Positions 36,229 through 43,925 of a stretch of 64,000 bases of DNA are shown piece by piece; the stretch's first letter is position 1; every line of letters begins with the position of its first letter. Source of the stretch: Thermomicrobiales bacterium. Lineage in GTDB: Bacteria > Chloroflexota > Chloroflexia > Thermomicrobiales > UBA6265. The stretch is from NCBI GenBank assembly GCA_019637585.1, contig JAHBVL010000009.1:19177-83176 (forward strand), read 5' to 3'. The position numbers and the translations under genes were made by a program. Below the pieces are notes generated by a model. That model had not been told where the DNA came from. It did not search any database and worked only from the letters and a program-made list of their open reading frames with translations.

Positions 36229-38267
36229 GTATCCTCGGCTTCCGGCGTGGCGGCGTTGTTCGCCGCCGCGTCGGCAATTGCGCCAAATGGCATGACCGGC
36301 AGCTCGGCTTGCCAGATTCCATCGTTCGCAATCCAGTAGACCACCCCCTGCGCCTCGCTGACGAGCAGGTCGGTCATCTCCACGAATCCCTCATGCGCTT
36401 CGCTATCCAGCCGGCCATGCTCGTCGGGGCCGAGCAGGTATGTCGCAACCTCGTCATCCTGGTTTTCCCAGGCGATCAACCGTCCTTCGGCAACGCCCGC
36501 ATCGGCGATGAAGACGAGCTCGTTGGAGGTGTCGTAGGCAATTGCCCTGGGGTCGGTGAGGGGAGTTGTCAGGGGGAGGTTGGTCTTGCCCACCACGTAG
36601 CCCTCCTTGAGCGCATAGAGATCGCCATTGGCGTAGAGGACATGAATCTCGCCGTCGATGGCGATGCCGATGGGACCCTCGGGGAGAATCTCGCTGTCCC
36701 GCTGCAGCCAGAGCGATGTCTGACCCGATTCGGGGTCGATGAGCACGATTTCGGCGCTATCCAGGTCGATGACATACAGGCGACTGCGGAAAACGGAAGC
36801 GTCGTTGTCGGCCATCCCAAACCCGGATGGCCAGCTGGGAAAGACCGAGGCGAACCCGCCAACTGGATCGCCATAGAAGTAGGAGGCGCCCGGCGAGGTC
36901 ATCGCCAGCGTGGTGATGTCGCCACCACCGGCAAAGAGCGAACCGCTCGATTCGGATGGCACCAGGTCCGGCAGCGCGACCAGGCGCCGTTCGTCGACGT
37001 CGATCGTGAAAATGTCGCCGGCCAGGAGATAGATCACGCCGGCGGCCTGAATGAGCGACAGATCGGCATCCCGCAACGACTCCGGAATGATGCCGATGCG
37101 GCGAGGATTCTCCAACCGGACGATCGAGTTCAGGTAGTCGTTTGCCGCGATGATCTGGAGCCGGAGACTGACCGCTTCCGGTGACTCCGCATCGTCGCCC
37201 CCTTCCCGGTCGAGCAGGGTGTGGGCGCCGGGAAGAAGCGCGTTGACCAGGTCGGTGTCTTCCGCGGCAATCGCATCGGCAATGGCCAGACTGTATTCAC
37301 CGGGCGACGCGCTCTCGGGATAGATCCGCTCCGGCCGGTTGGTGATGGCGAAATAGGCGCCGACCGCAAAGAGCAGCAATGCCGCAACGAGCAATGCCAG
37401 CATCCGTGCTGGCGGCACGCCGCGAGGGAGTCTCGATCGCAGTGCGCTGGGCGTACCGCCGCGGCTGGTCGACCGATACCGGTGCAGCGCGTCCGAACCG
37501 GGTGGACGCTGCAGGAGTTTGGGGCCTCCCGAGGACTGGCTGGTCCACGAACTCTGCACCCGGGTCTGCATTTGAGCAGCGGCTTGTACCTGCTCTGCCG
37601 GCACTGGTGGAAGAGGCTGGGACGGATCGAGCGCGATTTCAGGATCGGGCGGAGGTGGTTCGTCGGTCACCTCCAGCCAGATGAACGATCCCGATGGTCC
37701 CGCCGCCTGTTCCAGCGACTCAGCGCTGTCGAAATCGGCGTCCGCCGATTCCCCGACTGCGGCCAGCAGCGCGAGGCGATCCCCTGGACCGAGTGTCGAT
37801 TCCATGATGCGCGGACCAGTCTCGGTCGCCGTGGATTCGGAGGGGGGAAGATGTGTGGCCTCCCCATCCTGGTAGAGCATGGCTCGGCATGGGTCGGTGA
37901 CGGCCAGGAAGAGGTGGTCGTCGTCGAGAACGGCCGCCGCGATGCCAATCGACGCCCCACCTGATCTGGCGCCGGTATCTTCCTCGATCTTCGTCCGAAT
38001 GGCGTCGATGGCTTGCATGAGCGCCTGCGCCGGCTCGGCCAGCGACGCGCGGAAAAAGGTCGCAGCCAGCTCTTCGAGGAGGGCATCGGCGTTGATGTGC
38101 TGGTGATTGTGAGATGCGCTGATGGCGGTCACCCCCATCATGCGCCGGTTGCCCCATCCCTCCTGGCGGTCGACCATGCCGGAGGTGAATACGGGCGGCA
38201 TGTCACGACGCTCGCTCTCGGGCGTCGATGACGGTGATGGCGTTTGCGGGGAATCGTCCGCCTGCAT
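36225..38267 (-). CDS. Single-pass membrane protein: degenerate PP2C-like domain plus extracytoplasmic beta-propeller-like domain
   Basis: A 680-residue protein. Residues 30-200 resemble a PP2C phosphatase (IGIAAAVLDDDHLFLAVTDPCRAMLYQDGEATHLPPSES), but the metal motif GDSR reads TDPCR, so catalysis is doubtful. A Pro/Gln-rich linker leads to one membrane helix (ARMLALLVAALLLFAVGAYF, about 288-307). The outer part (310-680) has repeated IYLLAGDIFTIDVDE and LYVIDLDSAEIVLID strands like an NHL/YVTN propeller. It may be a sensor pseudophosphatase. No ribosome site is clear at ATG 38267. Confidence 0.75.
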   Translation of the reverse strand: MQADDSPQTPSPSSTPESERRDMPPVFTSGMVDRQEGWGNRRMMGVTAISASHNHQHINADALLEELAATFFRASLAEPAQALMQAIDAIRTKIEEDTGARSGGASIGIAAAVLDDDHLFLAVTDPCRAMLYQDGEATHLPPSESTATETGPRIMESTLGPGDRLALLAAVGESADADFDSAESLEQAAGPSGSFIWLEVTDEPPPPDPEIALDPSQPLPPVPAEQVQAAAQMQTRVQSSWTSQSSGGPKLLQRPPGSDALHRYRSTSRGGTPSALRSRLPRGVPPARMLALLVAALLLFAVGAYFAITNRPERIYPESASPGEYSLAIADAIAAEDTDLVNALLPGAHTLLDREGGDDAESPEAVSLRLQIIAANDYLNSIVRLENPRRIGIIPESLRDADLSLIQAAGVIYLLAGDIFTIDVDERRLVALPDLVPSESSGSLFAGGGDITTLAMTSPGASYFYGDPVGGFASVFPSWPSGFGMADNDASVFRSRLYVIDLDSAEIVLIDPESGQTSLWLQRDSEILPEGPIGIAIDGEIHVLYANGDLYALKEGYVVGKTNLPLTTPLTDPRAIAYDTSNELVFIADAGVAEGRLIAWENQDDEVATYLLGPDEHGRLDSEAHEGFVEMTDLLVSEAQGVVYWIANDGIWQAELPVMPFGAIADAAANNAATPEAEDT

Positions 38268-38349
38268 CTGCTGAACCGGGCGAAGGAGGAAAGGGACTGT
38301 TGACTGCCGTCATCGCGAGCACCGGCAGTAGTTGAGCAAGCTCACTGGC

Positions 38350-38379
38350 AGTATAGCCGCCCCCGGAGAGGGGAGTCAC
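38350..38379 (-). promoter_or_regulatory. Promoter for PP2C-like membrane protein gene
   Basis: On the minus strand, GTGACT (38379-38374), an 18-base spacer and TATACT (38355-38350), about 80 bases before the ATG at 38267. Confidence 0.45.
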
Positions 38380-38383
38380 TTCG

Positions 38384-39085
38384 ATGCGGACCGAACCGGG
38401 CCCGGCATGCGAAACTGACGGCATGATCGATCAGTCGTCTGCATCACCAACACCTGAAATCTCCGGCAACTGGGCGCGTGTGGCCAGAGTCGCTGTGCTC
38501 CTCTCCGGTTCGGGGCGGACGCTGGAGAATCTCCTCGGCGCCGCTCATCGGGGCATCCTTGACTGCGAGTTCGTCGCGGTCGTCAGCTCGAAACCCGACG
38601 TGCGTGGGCTGGCGATTGCCCAGGACGCGGAGATCCCGGCATTTGTCGTCCAGCGCCGTGACTTTCTCTCGGATGAGGCATACACCGAAGAGGTCGAAGC
38701 GGTGCTGGCCCCGTTTTCACCCGATCTGATTCTGCTCGCCGGTTTTCTGCGCAAGCTGGTGATTGGCGACAAATGGGCGGGACGCGTTCTGAACATTCAT
38801 CCGGCGCTGCTGCCGGAGATGGCGGCTGCGGCTGGCAAGGGATTCTACGGGGACAAAGTCCATGCCGAGGTGCTGCGTCGCGGCGTGTCGGAATCGGGAG
38901 CCACGGTCCACGTTGTGGACAACGGCTACGATACCGGCCCGGTGGTTGACCGGGTTGCCGTGCCGGTGCTGGGAGGGGATACGGTGAGGTCACTTGCCGA
39001 CCGCGTGTTCGCCGCGGAATGCGATCTCTACCCCCGTGCCGTCAACGAATACATCAGAAAACACTGCGATTGGCTGCTGGTTTGA
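38384..39085 (+). CDS. purN: Phosphoribosylglycinamide formyltransferase
   Basis: A 233-residue PurN-type formyltransferase of purine synthesis. VAVLLSGSGRTLENLL is the phosphate-binding N-terminus. The catalytic Asn and His are in VLNIHPALLPE and the catalytic Asp is in TVHVVDNGYDTGPVV. The loop after LLP (MAAAAGKGFYG) differs from the usual KYPGLH. ATG at 38384 has GGAGAGGGGAG upstream; an ATG at 38423 lacks one. The N-terminal 30 residues before the core are unusual, so the true start may be internal. It is divergent from the membrane protein gene. Confidence 0.88.
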   Translation: MRTEPGPACETDGMIDQSSASPTPEISGNWARVARVAVLLSGSGRTLENLLGAAHRGILDCEFVAVVSSKPDVRGLAIAQDAEIPAFVVQRRDFLSDEAYTEEVEAVLAPFSPDLILLAGFLRKLVIGDKWAGRVLNIHPALLPEMAAAAGKGFYGDKVHAEVLRRGVSESGATVHVVDNGYDTGPVVDRVAVPVLGGDTVRSLADRVFAAECDLYPRAVNEYIRKHCDWLLV

Positions 39086-39170
39086 CAGAAATCGCGTACA
39101 TACGCAGAAAAATCACCGGTCAAAGCGTCTTGACACCTTGACACCATACGCTGTGCAGGATGATGATACA

Positions 39171-39187
39171 AGCGAGTTTGACTCGCT
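39171..39187. promoter_or_regulatory. Perfect inverted repeat AGCGAGT-ttg-ACTCGCT
   Basis: A 7-bp perfect inverted repeat lying 20 bases after two TTGACA boxes (39130-39143) in the region before the DUF4203-like gene. It is a candidate operator overlapping the promoter. Confidence 0.45.
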
Positions 39188-39318
39188 AAGTACTGACACT
39201 GTTTGCCCGGCGGGCCGGGGTGCCAGTTCTCGCGAGCAGGCTGGTGACCGTAATGCTGACGGCGGACGGCGCCAAATGCAGGTCGGTGTGGGCAGGCGTG
39301 GGGAGTGGAGGTTCGTCT

Positions 39319-39960
39319 ATGGATATTCTCGTTGGTCTTCTGATGCTCTTGGCAGGAGCGACGCTCCTGCTGTCGGGGCTGAGGGTTTTTGCCATCATGC
39401 TCCCGATTCTCGGGTTCATGGCCGGTATCTCGCTCGGTCTGGCCATCATGTACTGGGCGTTCGATGAGGGCATTCTGTCGACGGCCGCGGGGCTCGTCGT
39501 CGGCATCATCCTCGGCATCGTCTTTGCCGTGCTGTCGTATCTCTTCTGGTATGTCGCGGTGGTGATGGGCGGCGCGATGATCGGCGCCTCACTGGGCGCT
39601 GGTTTGATGAACCTGTTCGGTGTCAACACGAACTGGGTCATCGCCGTCGCGGCGATCGTTGGCGGCATCCTGGCGGCGTTCCTCACGATCGCGCTCGATC
39701 TTCCCATCTACTGGGTTGTCGTCGTGACCGCGTTCAACGGCGCTGCATGGGTTATCGCCGGCGTGCTGTTGATCTTCGACAAGCTCGAGCGCAGCGAGCT
39801 CGGTTATGGCACTGTCTGGGCCATCATCGACGAGAGCCCGTGGTGGCTGATCGCATGGGCCGTGCTGGCAGCGGTTGGTGTTGGCGCTCAGCTCACGCAG
39901 ATTGCCCGCGTGGTTCTGCCCTCTGATCCGTGGACGAAGACCCCGGCGCCGCAGATGTAG
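39319..39960 (+). CDS. DUF4203/TMEM198-like multi-pass membrane protein
   Basis: A 213-residue protein with about seven hydrophobic segments, starting MDILVGLLMLLAGATLLLSG. Gly-rich helices (GFMAGISLGLAIMYW, GGAMIGASLGAGLMNLFG, AAIVGGILAAFLTIALDLP) resemble the DUF4203/TM198 membrane family. The cytosolic C-terminus PSDPWTKTPAPQM is short. ATG at 39319 follows GGAGTGGAGG. The function is unknown. It is followed by a heptamer array and then a perfect terminator hairpin. Confidence 0.8.
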   Translation: MDILVGLLMLLAGATLLLSGLRVFAIMLPILGFMAGISLGLAIMYWAFDEGILSTAAGLVVGIILGIVFAVLSYLFWYVAVVMGGAMIGASLGAGLMNLFGVNTNWVIAVAAIVGGILAAFLTIALDLPIYWVVVVTAFNGAAWVIAGVLLIFDKLERSELGYGTVWAIIDESPWWLIAWAVLAAVGVGAQLTQIARVVLPSDPWTKTPAPQM

Positions 39961-40003
39961 GCAGGGGCCTTTGGCAAAGGGTAAAAGGCAATAGGCAAAG
40001 GAA
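39961..40003. repeat. Heptamer array CAAAGGG and variants after TAG stop
   Basis: GCAGGGG, CCTTTGG, CAAAGGG, TAAAAGG, CAATAGG and CAAAGGA in register from the stop codon at 39958-39960. Confidence 0.75.
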
Positions 40004-40034
40004 TGAGGGCTGTCGCATGACAGCCCTCATTTTC
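40002..40034 (+). terminator. Intrinsic terminator-like hairpin
   Basis: AATGAGGGCTGTC-gcat-GACAGCCCTCATT forms a perfect 13-bp stem followed by TTCG. It is placed 42 bases after the DUF4203-like gene. Confidence 0.75.
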
Positions 40035-40048
40035 GTCGATAGTTGGGG

Positions 40049-40072
40049 CGGGCCACAGGTGCCCGAACTACG
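40049..40072 (-). repeat. REP-like palindrome family C, single copy
   Basis: On the minus strand it reads GTAG-TT-CGGGC-ACCTGT-GGCCCG, identical to the copy at 4252-4275. Confidence 0.8.
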
Positions 40073-40076
40073 TTTC

Positions 40077-40118
40077 CCAGTGCCCAGTGCCCAGTGCCCA
40101 GTGCCCAGTGCCCTTTTC
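40077..40118. repeat. Heptamer array CCAGTGC x5, ending at a stop codon
   Basis: Five perfect units and one degenerate unit, in register with the TAG stop (minus strand) of the GT-C-like membrane gene at 40119-40121. Confidence 0.9.
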
Positions 40119-41477
40119 CTACGACACCCAATACCAATTGGCAAACTGGGCCGTCAGGAGAATGAGAAAGACCGTCGAAATCGCCAGAACGGGTAGGCGC
40201 AACCATCTCGGTTTGAGCAGGAGGGCAATCACCACGAAGAGGGGGAAGAGAGTCAATCCGAAACGGGGCATGCTCATCAGTGGATGCACGGTCGAGGGGC
40301 TGAAGAGCGGGATGACTAATCCGGGAATCAGATACGCGGACTGATAGAGGGGCAGCATTCGGAGTCCGACGACCGCCAGACCGATGAAGAGAACGGTCAT
40401 CGCCAGCTCGAGCGTATCACTGTTGGCCGCTGCCAACCGGAACGCCGGATCGCTCAGCGTTTCCCAACGAGGATTCTCGTTGAGCTGCCGCAGCCAGCTC
40501 CAGTCAGCGCCATCCACCTGCCACACATTCGTTTGCCCATACTGGGTCAATGTCAGCTCGCAGCCGCTCACGGCGCACTTCATCGTTTCCCAGGGCCAGG
40601 CAAATGTACGGTTCCATTGATTCTGCACGTCGATGAACTGGCGCCACGACCCTTGCTTGTCCTCCAGGTGCCAGCCAAAAAAGAGTGGCCCCAGCGCGGG
40701 CATGCCCACGGCGATGATCTTCGGAAAGAGATTGCGGAGGTAGAAGCCATACTGCTGGATGAAGAGCACCAGGAGCGGCAATCCCAGAAACACGCCATAT
40801 GACCGGGTCAGCGATGCCAGCAGACCAAGGACTCCGGCGATCCACCATCGTTGGATCCTTGCCGCGTAGAGCGAACCAGCGGCGAACATCAGAAAGACCG
40901 ACTCGGTGTAGACCGCCGAAAAGAAAAGGGCTGTGGGGAAGAGCGCCAGCACCCAAAGCGACCGCCGGGCGATAGTCTGTCCGAAGTCGAGACTCAGCAA
41001 GCGATAGAGAACGATCAGGGCAACGGCGAACGCCAGATTGGCGATCAGATACCCGGACGTTTCTTCTGGCAAGCCGGTGATTCGGGAAAGTCCGCGCATC
41101 GACACCGGCAATGCCGGCCAGAAGGCCGCCACGGCATCGTCATAGGCATAGCCTTCGATGGCGATCAGCCGGTACCAGAGTCCGTCCCAGAGGCGTAGCG
41201 GTTCGACAATCTGCGCCTGCCACCCTGAGAGGGGTGGCGCATCGGTGCCATATGGCGGCGAACCGCTGTTCATCGTGCCGTAACGGTAGGCGAGGAATGC
41301 CGCGGCATTGACGATGACGAAGTGTACGAGCCAGACGAAGAGCGGAAAGCCCCACGGCTTGGCCAGCTTCGTTCTCGCTGTCGCCGCGGCTCGTGGTGTG
41401 GACCGCGGCTGGGTCGAGATCGGGAGCGTGTCGTCGGCGTCGAATGATGCTGAAATGGGTCGTACAGAAGCAGACAT
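40119..41477 (-). CDS. PIG-V/GT-C-like membrane mannosyltransferase
   Basis: A 452-residue integral membrane protein with about ten to eleven helices. The N-terminal 45 residues are polar and Ser/Thr/Pro-rich. The loop after the first helix has PLRLWDGLWYRLIAIEGY, and FPTALFFSAVYTESVFL lies in the middle; both resemble motifs of PIG-V-type mannosyltransferases of the GT-C fold. RWWIAGVLGLLASLTRSYGV is also family-like. It probably transfers a lipid-linked sugar outside the membrane. The donor and acceptor are not known. Confidence 0.8.
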   Translation of the reverse strand: MSASVRPISASFDADDTLPISTQPRSTPRAAATARTKLAKPWGFPLFVWLVHFVIVNAAAFLAYRYGTMNSGSPPYGTDAPPLSGWQAQIVEPLRLWDGLWYRLIAIEGYAYDDAVAAFWPALPVSMRGLSRITGLPEETSGYLIANLAFAVALIVLYRLLSLDFGQTIARRSLWVLALFPTALFFSAVYTESVFLMFAAGSLYAARIQRWWIAGVLGLLASLTRSYGVFLGLPLLVLFIQQYGFYLRNLFPKIIAVGMPALGPLFFGWHLEDKQGSWRQFIDVQNQWNRTFAWPWETMKCAVSGCELTLTQYGQTNVWQVDGADWSWLRQLNENPRWETLSDPAFRLAAANSDTLELAMTVLFIGLAVVGLRMLPLYQSAYLIPGLVIPLFSPSTVHPLMSMPRFGLTLFPLFVVIALLLKPRWLRLPVLAISTVFLILLTAQFANWYWVS

Positions 41478-41630
41478 GGGCTAAAGCATAGGTTGGTCAG
41501 TGGGCAATTGCGAAACCGGATGGTGATTGTGAACGGCGGGTGATGCGAGTCTGGTCGATCGATCATCGATGTTAGGATGATCGCAGGAATTCTGATCCCT
41601 GACAGGTATACGACGAACAAGGAGAAGCCG

Positions 41631-42257
41631 ATGAGCAGTCATCAGATTTCGATTGGCGCCGATGTTCGCACATCCGATGGTGAATCGATCGGCAAGGTGA
41701 CGAGACTGGTGGTCACGCCGGACGATCACAAGCTGACCGGATTCGTCGCGGACCGGGGAATCATGGATAGCGGCCGTGTCGTCGATCTGACCGAAGTGGC
41801 GACGGCGAGCGAGCATCTCATCACGCTCACGATCTCCAGTGCCGACGCCGAGGACCTGGCCGGTTTCGCCGAACACTCGTTTATCAATGTCACCGGCTCG
41901 CAGGATTCCTGGATCAAGCTGGGGCCGTCCACGGGAGATGTTCCCGGGACGGGTGGGGGATCGATCTTCCAGACACCGTTGCCGGTCAATGCCGAAATGC
42001 GATCGATCGGCGCGCTCGAAGGTTCCGAGGTGGCGCTGGGTCATGGCACCGACGTCGTCGACAAGATCGGCAAGAAGATCGGCGAAGTCGACGAGGTCCG
42101 CATCGGAGAGGACGGCAGCATCGCCGGATTCGTCGTCCGGCAGGGGCTGGTCTTTCATCACGATGTCTACGTGCCGATTGGGTGGGTGGCCGGCGTCACC
42201 CACGAGCATGTGCGCCTTAACGTCCTGAAGGACGAAGTCGAGGCATCCAAAGCATAG
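41631..42257 (+). CDS. PRC-barrel domain protein
   Basis: A 208-residue protein with two PRC-barrel-like halves. One is IGADVRTSDGESIGKVTRLVV at residue 6. The second, from about 137, is GTDVVDKIGKKIGEVDEVRIG, followed by GFVVRQGLVFHHDVYVPIGWV. PRC barrels occur in ribosome maturation factors, photosynthetic reaction centre H subunits and stress proteins. This two-domain version is typical of Chloroflexota and Actinobacteria proteins of unknown role. ATG at 41631 follows AAGGAGAAGCCG. Confidence 0.8.
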   Translation: MSSHQISIGADVRTSDGESIGKVTRLVVTPDDHKLTGFVADRGIMDSGRVVDLTEVATASEHLITLTISSADAEDLAGFAEHSFINVTGSQDSWIKLGPSTGDVPGTGGGSIFQTPLPVNAEMRSIGALEGSEVALGHGTDVVDKIGKKIGEVDEVRIGEDGSIAGFVVRQGLVFHHDVYVPIGWVAGVTHEHVRLNVLKDEVEASKA

Positions 42258-42403
42258 GCGTGTATCCACGCCGCGATCGGTGTCGCGGCAACGCAGGCGT
42301 TGCCCCGGCGGCGTGGACGGGCGAGGCAGGCCTCGCCGCTACACATGCCGCGATCGGCGCAACGGCCAACGCCGCCGTAGATGTAGCGGCAACGCCTGCG
42401 TTG
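42258..42403. repeat. Cluster of REP-like palindromes family A
   Basis: A small hairpin (GCGTG-TATC-CACGC) follows the PRC gene stop TAG. At about 42281-42344 a degraded left half (CAACGC-AG-GCGTTG) faces an intact right half (GCGAGGC-AG-GCCTCGC ending CCGCTAC). At 42374-42400 a single GTAG-CG-GCAACGC-CT-GCGTTGC follows. The units match the inverted pair at 24167-24227. Confidence 0.8.
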
Positions 42404-42443
42404 CCCAATCGTCGCCGGCAGACCGACAGGAGATGAGGAAACC

Positions 42444-43805
42444 GTGACACGAACAGGACTCTCGACCGAACAGCTCGTTCAGACAGCGATGGATCACTGC
42501 ATCTTTCCGCTGGCTCAGATGGAGGAGGTTCGGGCGAAGGGGCCGACGATCTTCGTCGAAGCCGAAGGAGCGCACGTGACCGATGTGCGAGGGCGGACCT
42601 ATCTCGACATGATGGGCACGCATACCCGGGCGAATTCACTGGGATACGGAAACCAGGAGATCGCCCAGGCCATCTACGAACAGCTCGCGACGCTCCACTA
42701 TGTCGGTACCGCGGACAATCTCTCCGAACCGGTGATCGAGCTGTCGGCGAAGATCGCGTCGCTGGCGCCGGGTGATCTCTCCCGGGTGACCTATGTCAGT
42801 GGTGGGTCGGAAGCGGTGGAAACCGCGATCAAGATCGCCAGGCAATATCACCTCAACGCTGGCCGCAAACCGCGCGCATACAAGATCATTTCGCGCTGGA
42901 ATGCCTATCACGGCGCCACGATGGGCGCGCTTGCCGCCACCGACTGGCTCGGCACCCGGCATGTTTCCGAACCAGGGATGACGGGCTATTCCTTCATTCC
43001 CGCGCCGACGCACTATCGCAATCCATTCGGGATGGATGACGCCACGTATGAGGCATTCTGCGCCGACTATCTGGAGCAGCAGATTCTGCACGAGGGGCCG
43101 GAGTTGGTGGCCGCGTTCATCGCCGAGCCGATCATGCAGCAGCATGGCGTCCAGATGCCCTCGCCGTCGTATTTCAAACGGGTTCGGGAGATTTGCACGA
43201 AGTACGACGTGCTGCTCATCGCCGATGAGGTGATTACCGGGTTCGGGCGGACTGGCGCCTGGTTTGCGTCCTATCACCTCGATCTCGAACCAGACATCAT
43301 GACCATGGCCAAAGCGTTGACCGCCGGCTATATGCCGATGGGCGGGGTGATCACGACTGCGGCAATTGCCGACGCCATGCCGGTCTTCCGCCACGTCCAT
43401 ACCTTCAGTGGACATGCGGCGGCCGCAGCGGCGGCATTGACGGTCATCGGCATCAAAGAGCGGGATGGGCTGGTCGACAAAGCCAAGCGGGACGGGGAGT
43501 ACCTGCATGCCGCGCTGCGGGAAGTGCTGATCGACAAGCCGATCGTCGGCGATGTGCGTGGCATCGGCATGTGGCACGCCGTCGACTTCACGGGGGACAA
43601 GGAGTCAAGGGAGCGATTGCCAGTCGATCGGACGAAAGCCATCGTCGCCAAGATGCGGGAGAAGGGCGTCATCGTTTCGGCTATCGGAACGACCGCGTTC
43701 GAAATGGCTCCGCCCCTGATCTGCACGCGGCCCGATTTCGACCGGACGGTTCAGGTCGCGGCCGAAGCAATCGACGAAGTTGCTGCCGAGATGGGACTGG
43801 CATAG
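42444..43805 (+). CDS. Class III aminotransferase
   Basis: A 453-residue fold-type I, class III (omega) aminotransferase. LIADEVITGFGRTGAWFAS near residue 255 precedes the PLP lysine in MTMAKALTAGYMPMGGV. YVSGGSEAVETAIKIARQYH is the cofactor phosphate loop. Members act on beta-alanine, GABA, putrescine or pyruvate/amines. GTG at 42444 follows AGGAGATGAGGAAACC. No metabolic neighbour reveals the substrate. Confidence 0.9.
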   Translation: MTRTGLSTEQLVQTAMDHCIFPLAQMEEVRAKGPTIFVEAEGAHVTDVRGRTYLDMMGTHTRANSLGYGNQEIAQAIYEQLATLHYVGTADNLSEPVIELSAKIASLAPGDLSRVTYVSGGSEAVETAIKIARQYHLNAGRKPRAYKIISRWNAYHGATMGALAATDWLGTRHVSEPGMTGYSFIPAPTHYRNPFGMDDATYEAFCADYLEQQILHEGPELVAAFIAEPIMQQHGVQMPSPSYFKRVREICTKYDVLLIADEVITGFGRTGAWFASYHLDLEPDIMTMAKALTAGYMPMGGVITTAAIADAMPVFRHVHTFSGHAAAAAAALTVIGIKERDGLVDKAKRDGEYLHAALREVLIDKPIVGDVRGIGMWHAVDFTGDKESRERLPVDRTKAIVAKMREKGVIVSAIGTTAFEMAPPLICTRPDFDRTVQVAAEAIDEVAAEMGLA

Positions 43806-43812
43806 CGCGACA

Positions 43813-43923
43813 GCGTCATTCCGAGCGGGGCCGAGGAATCTCTCCGTGATCGCACGCGTGATTGTCCAGCACAACCAGCGCGGTGGTCGACGAGAGATGT
43901 CTCCGCTTCGGTCGACATGACGC
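43813..43923. repeat. 111-bp miniature inverted-repeat element
   Basis: The ends GCGTCAT and ATGACGC are exact inverted repeats. The alignment of the terminal 28 bases continues as CGA, CG, GAG and ATCTCT blocks. The left sequence CATTCCGAGCGGGGCCGAGG resembles a repeat that I recall from several phyla (CATTCCGAGCG...GAGGAATCT). No coding capacity is seen. Confidence 0.65.
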
Positions 43924-43925
43924 GG

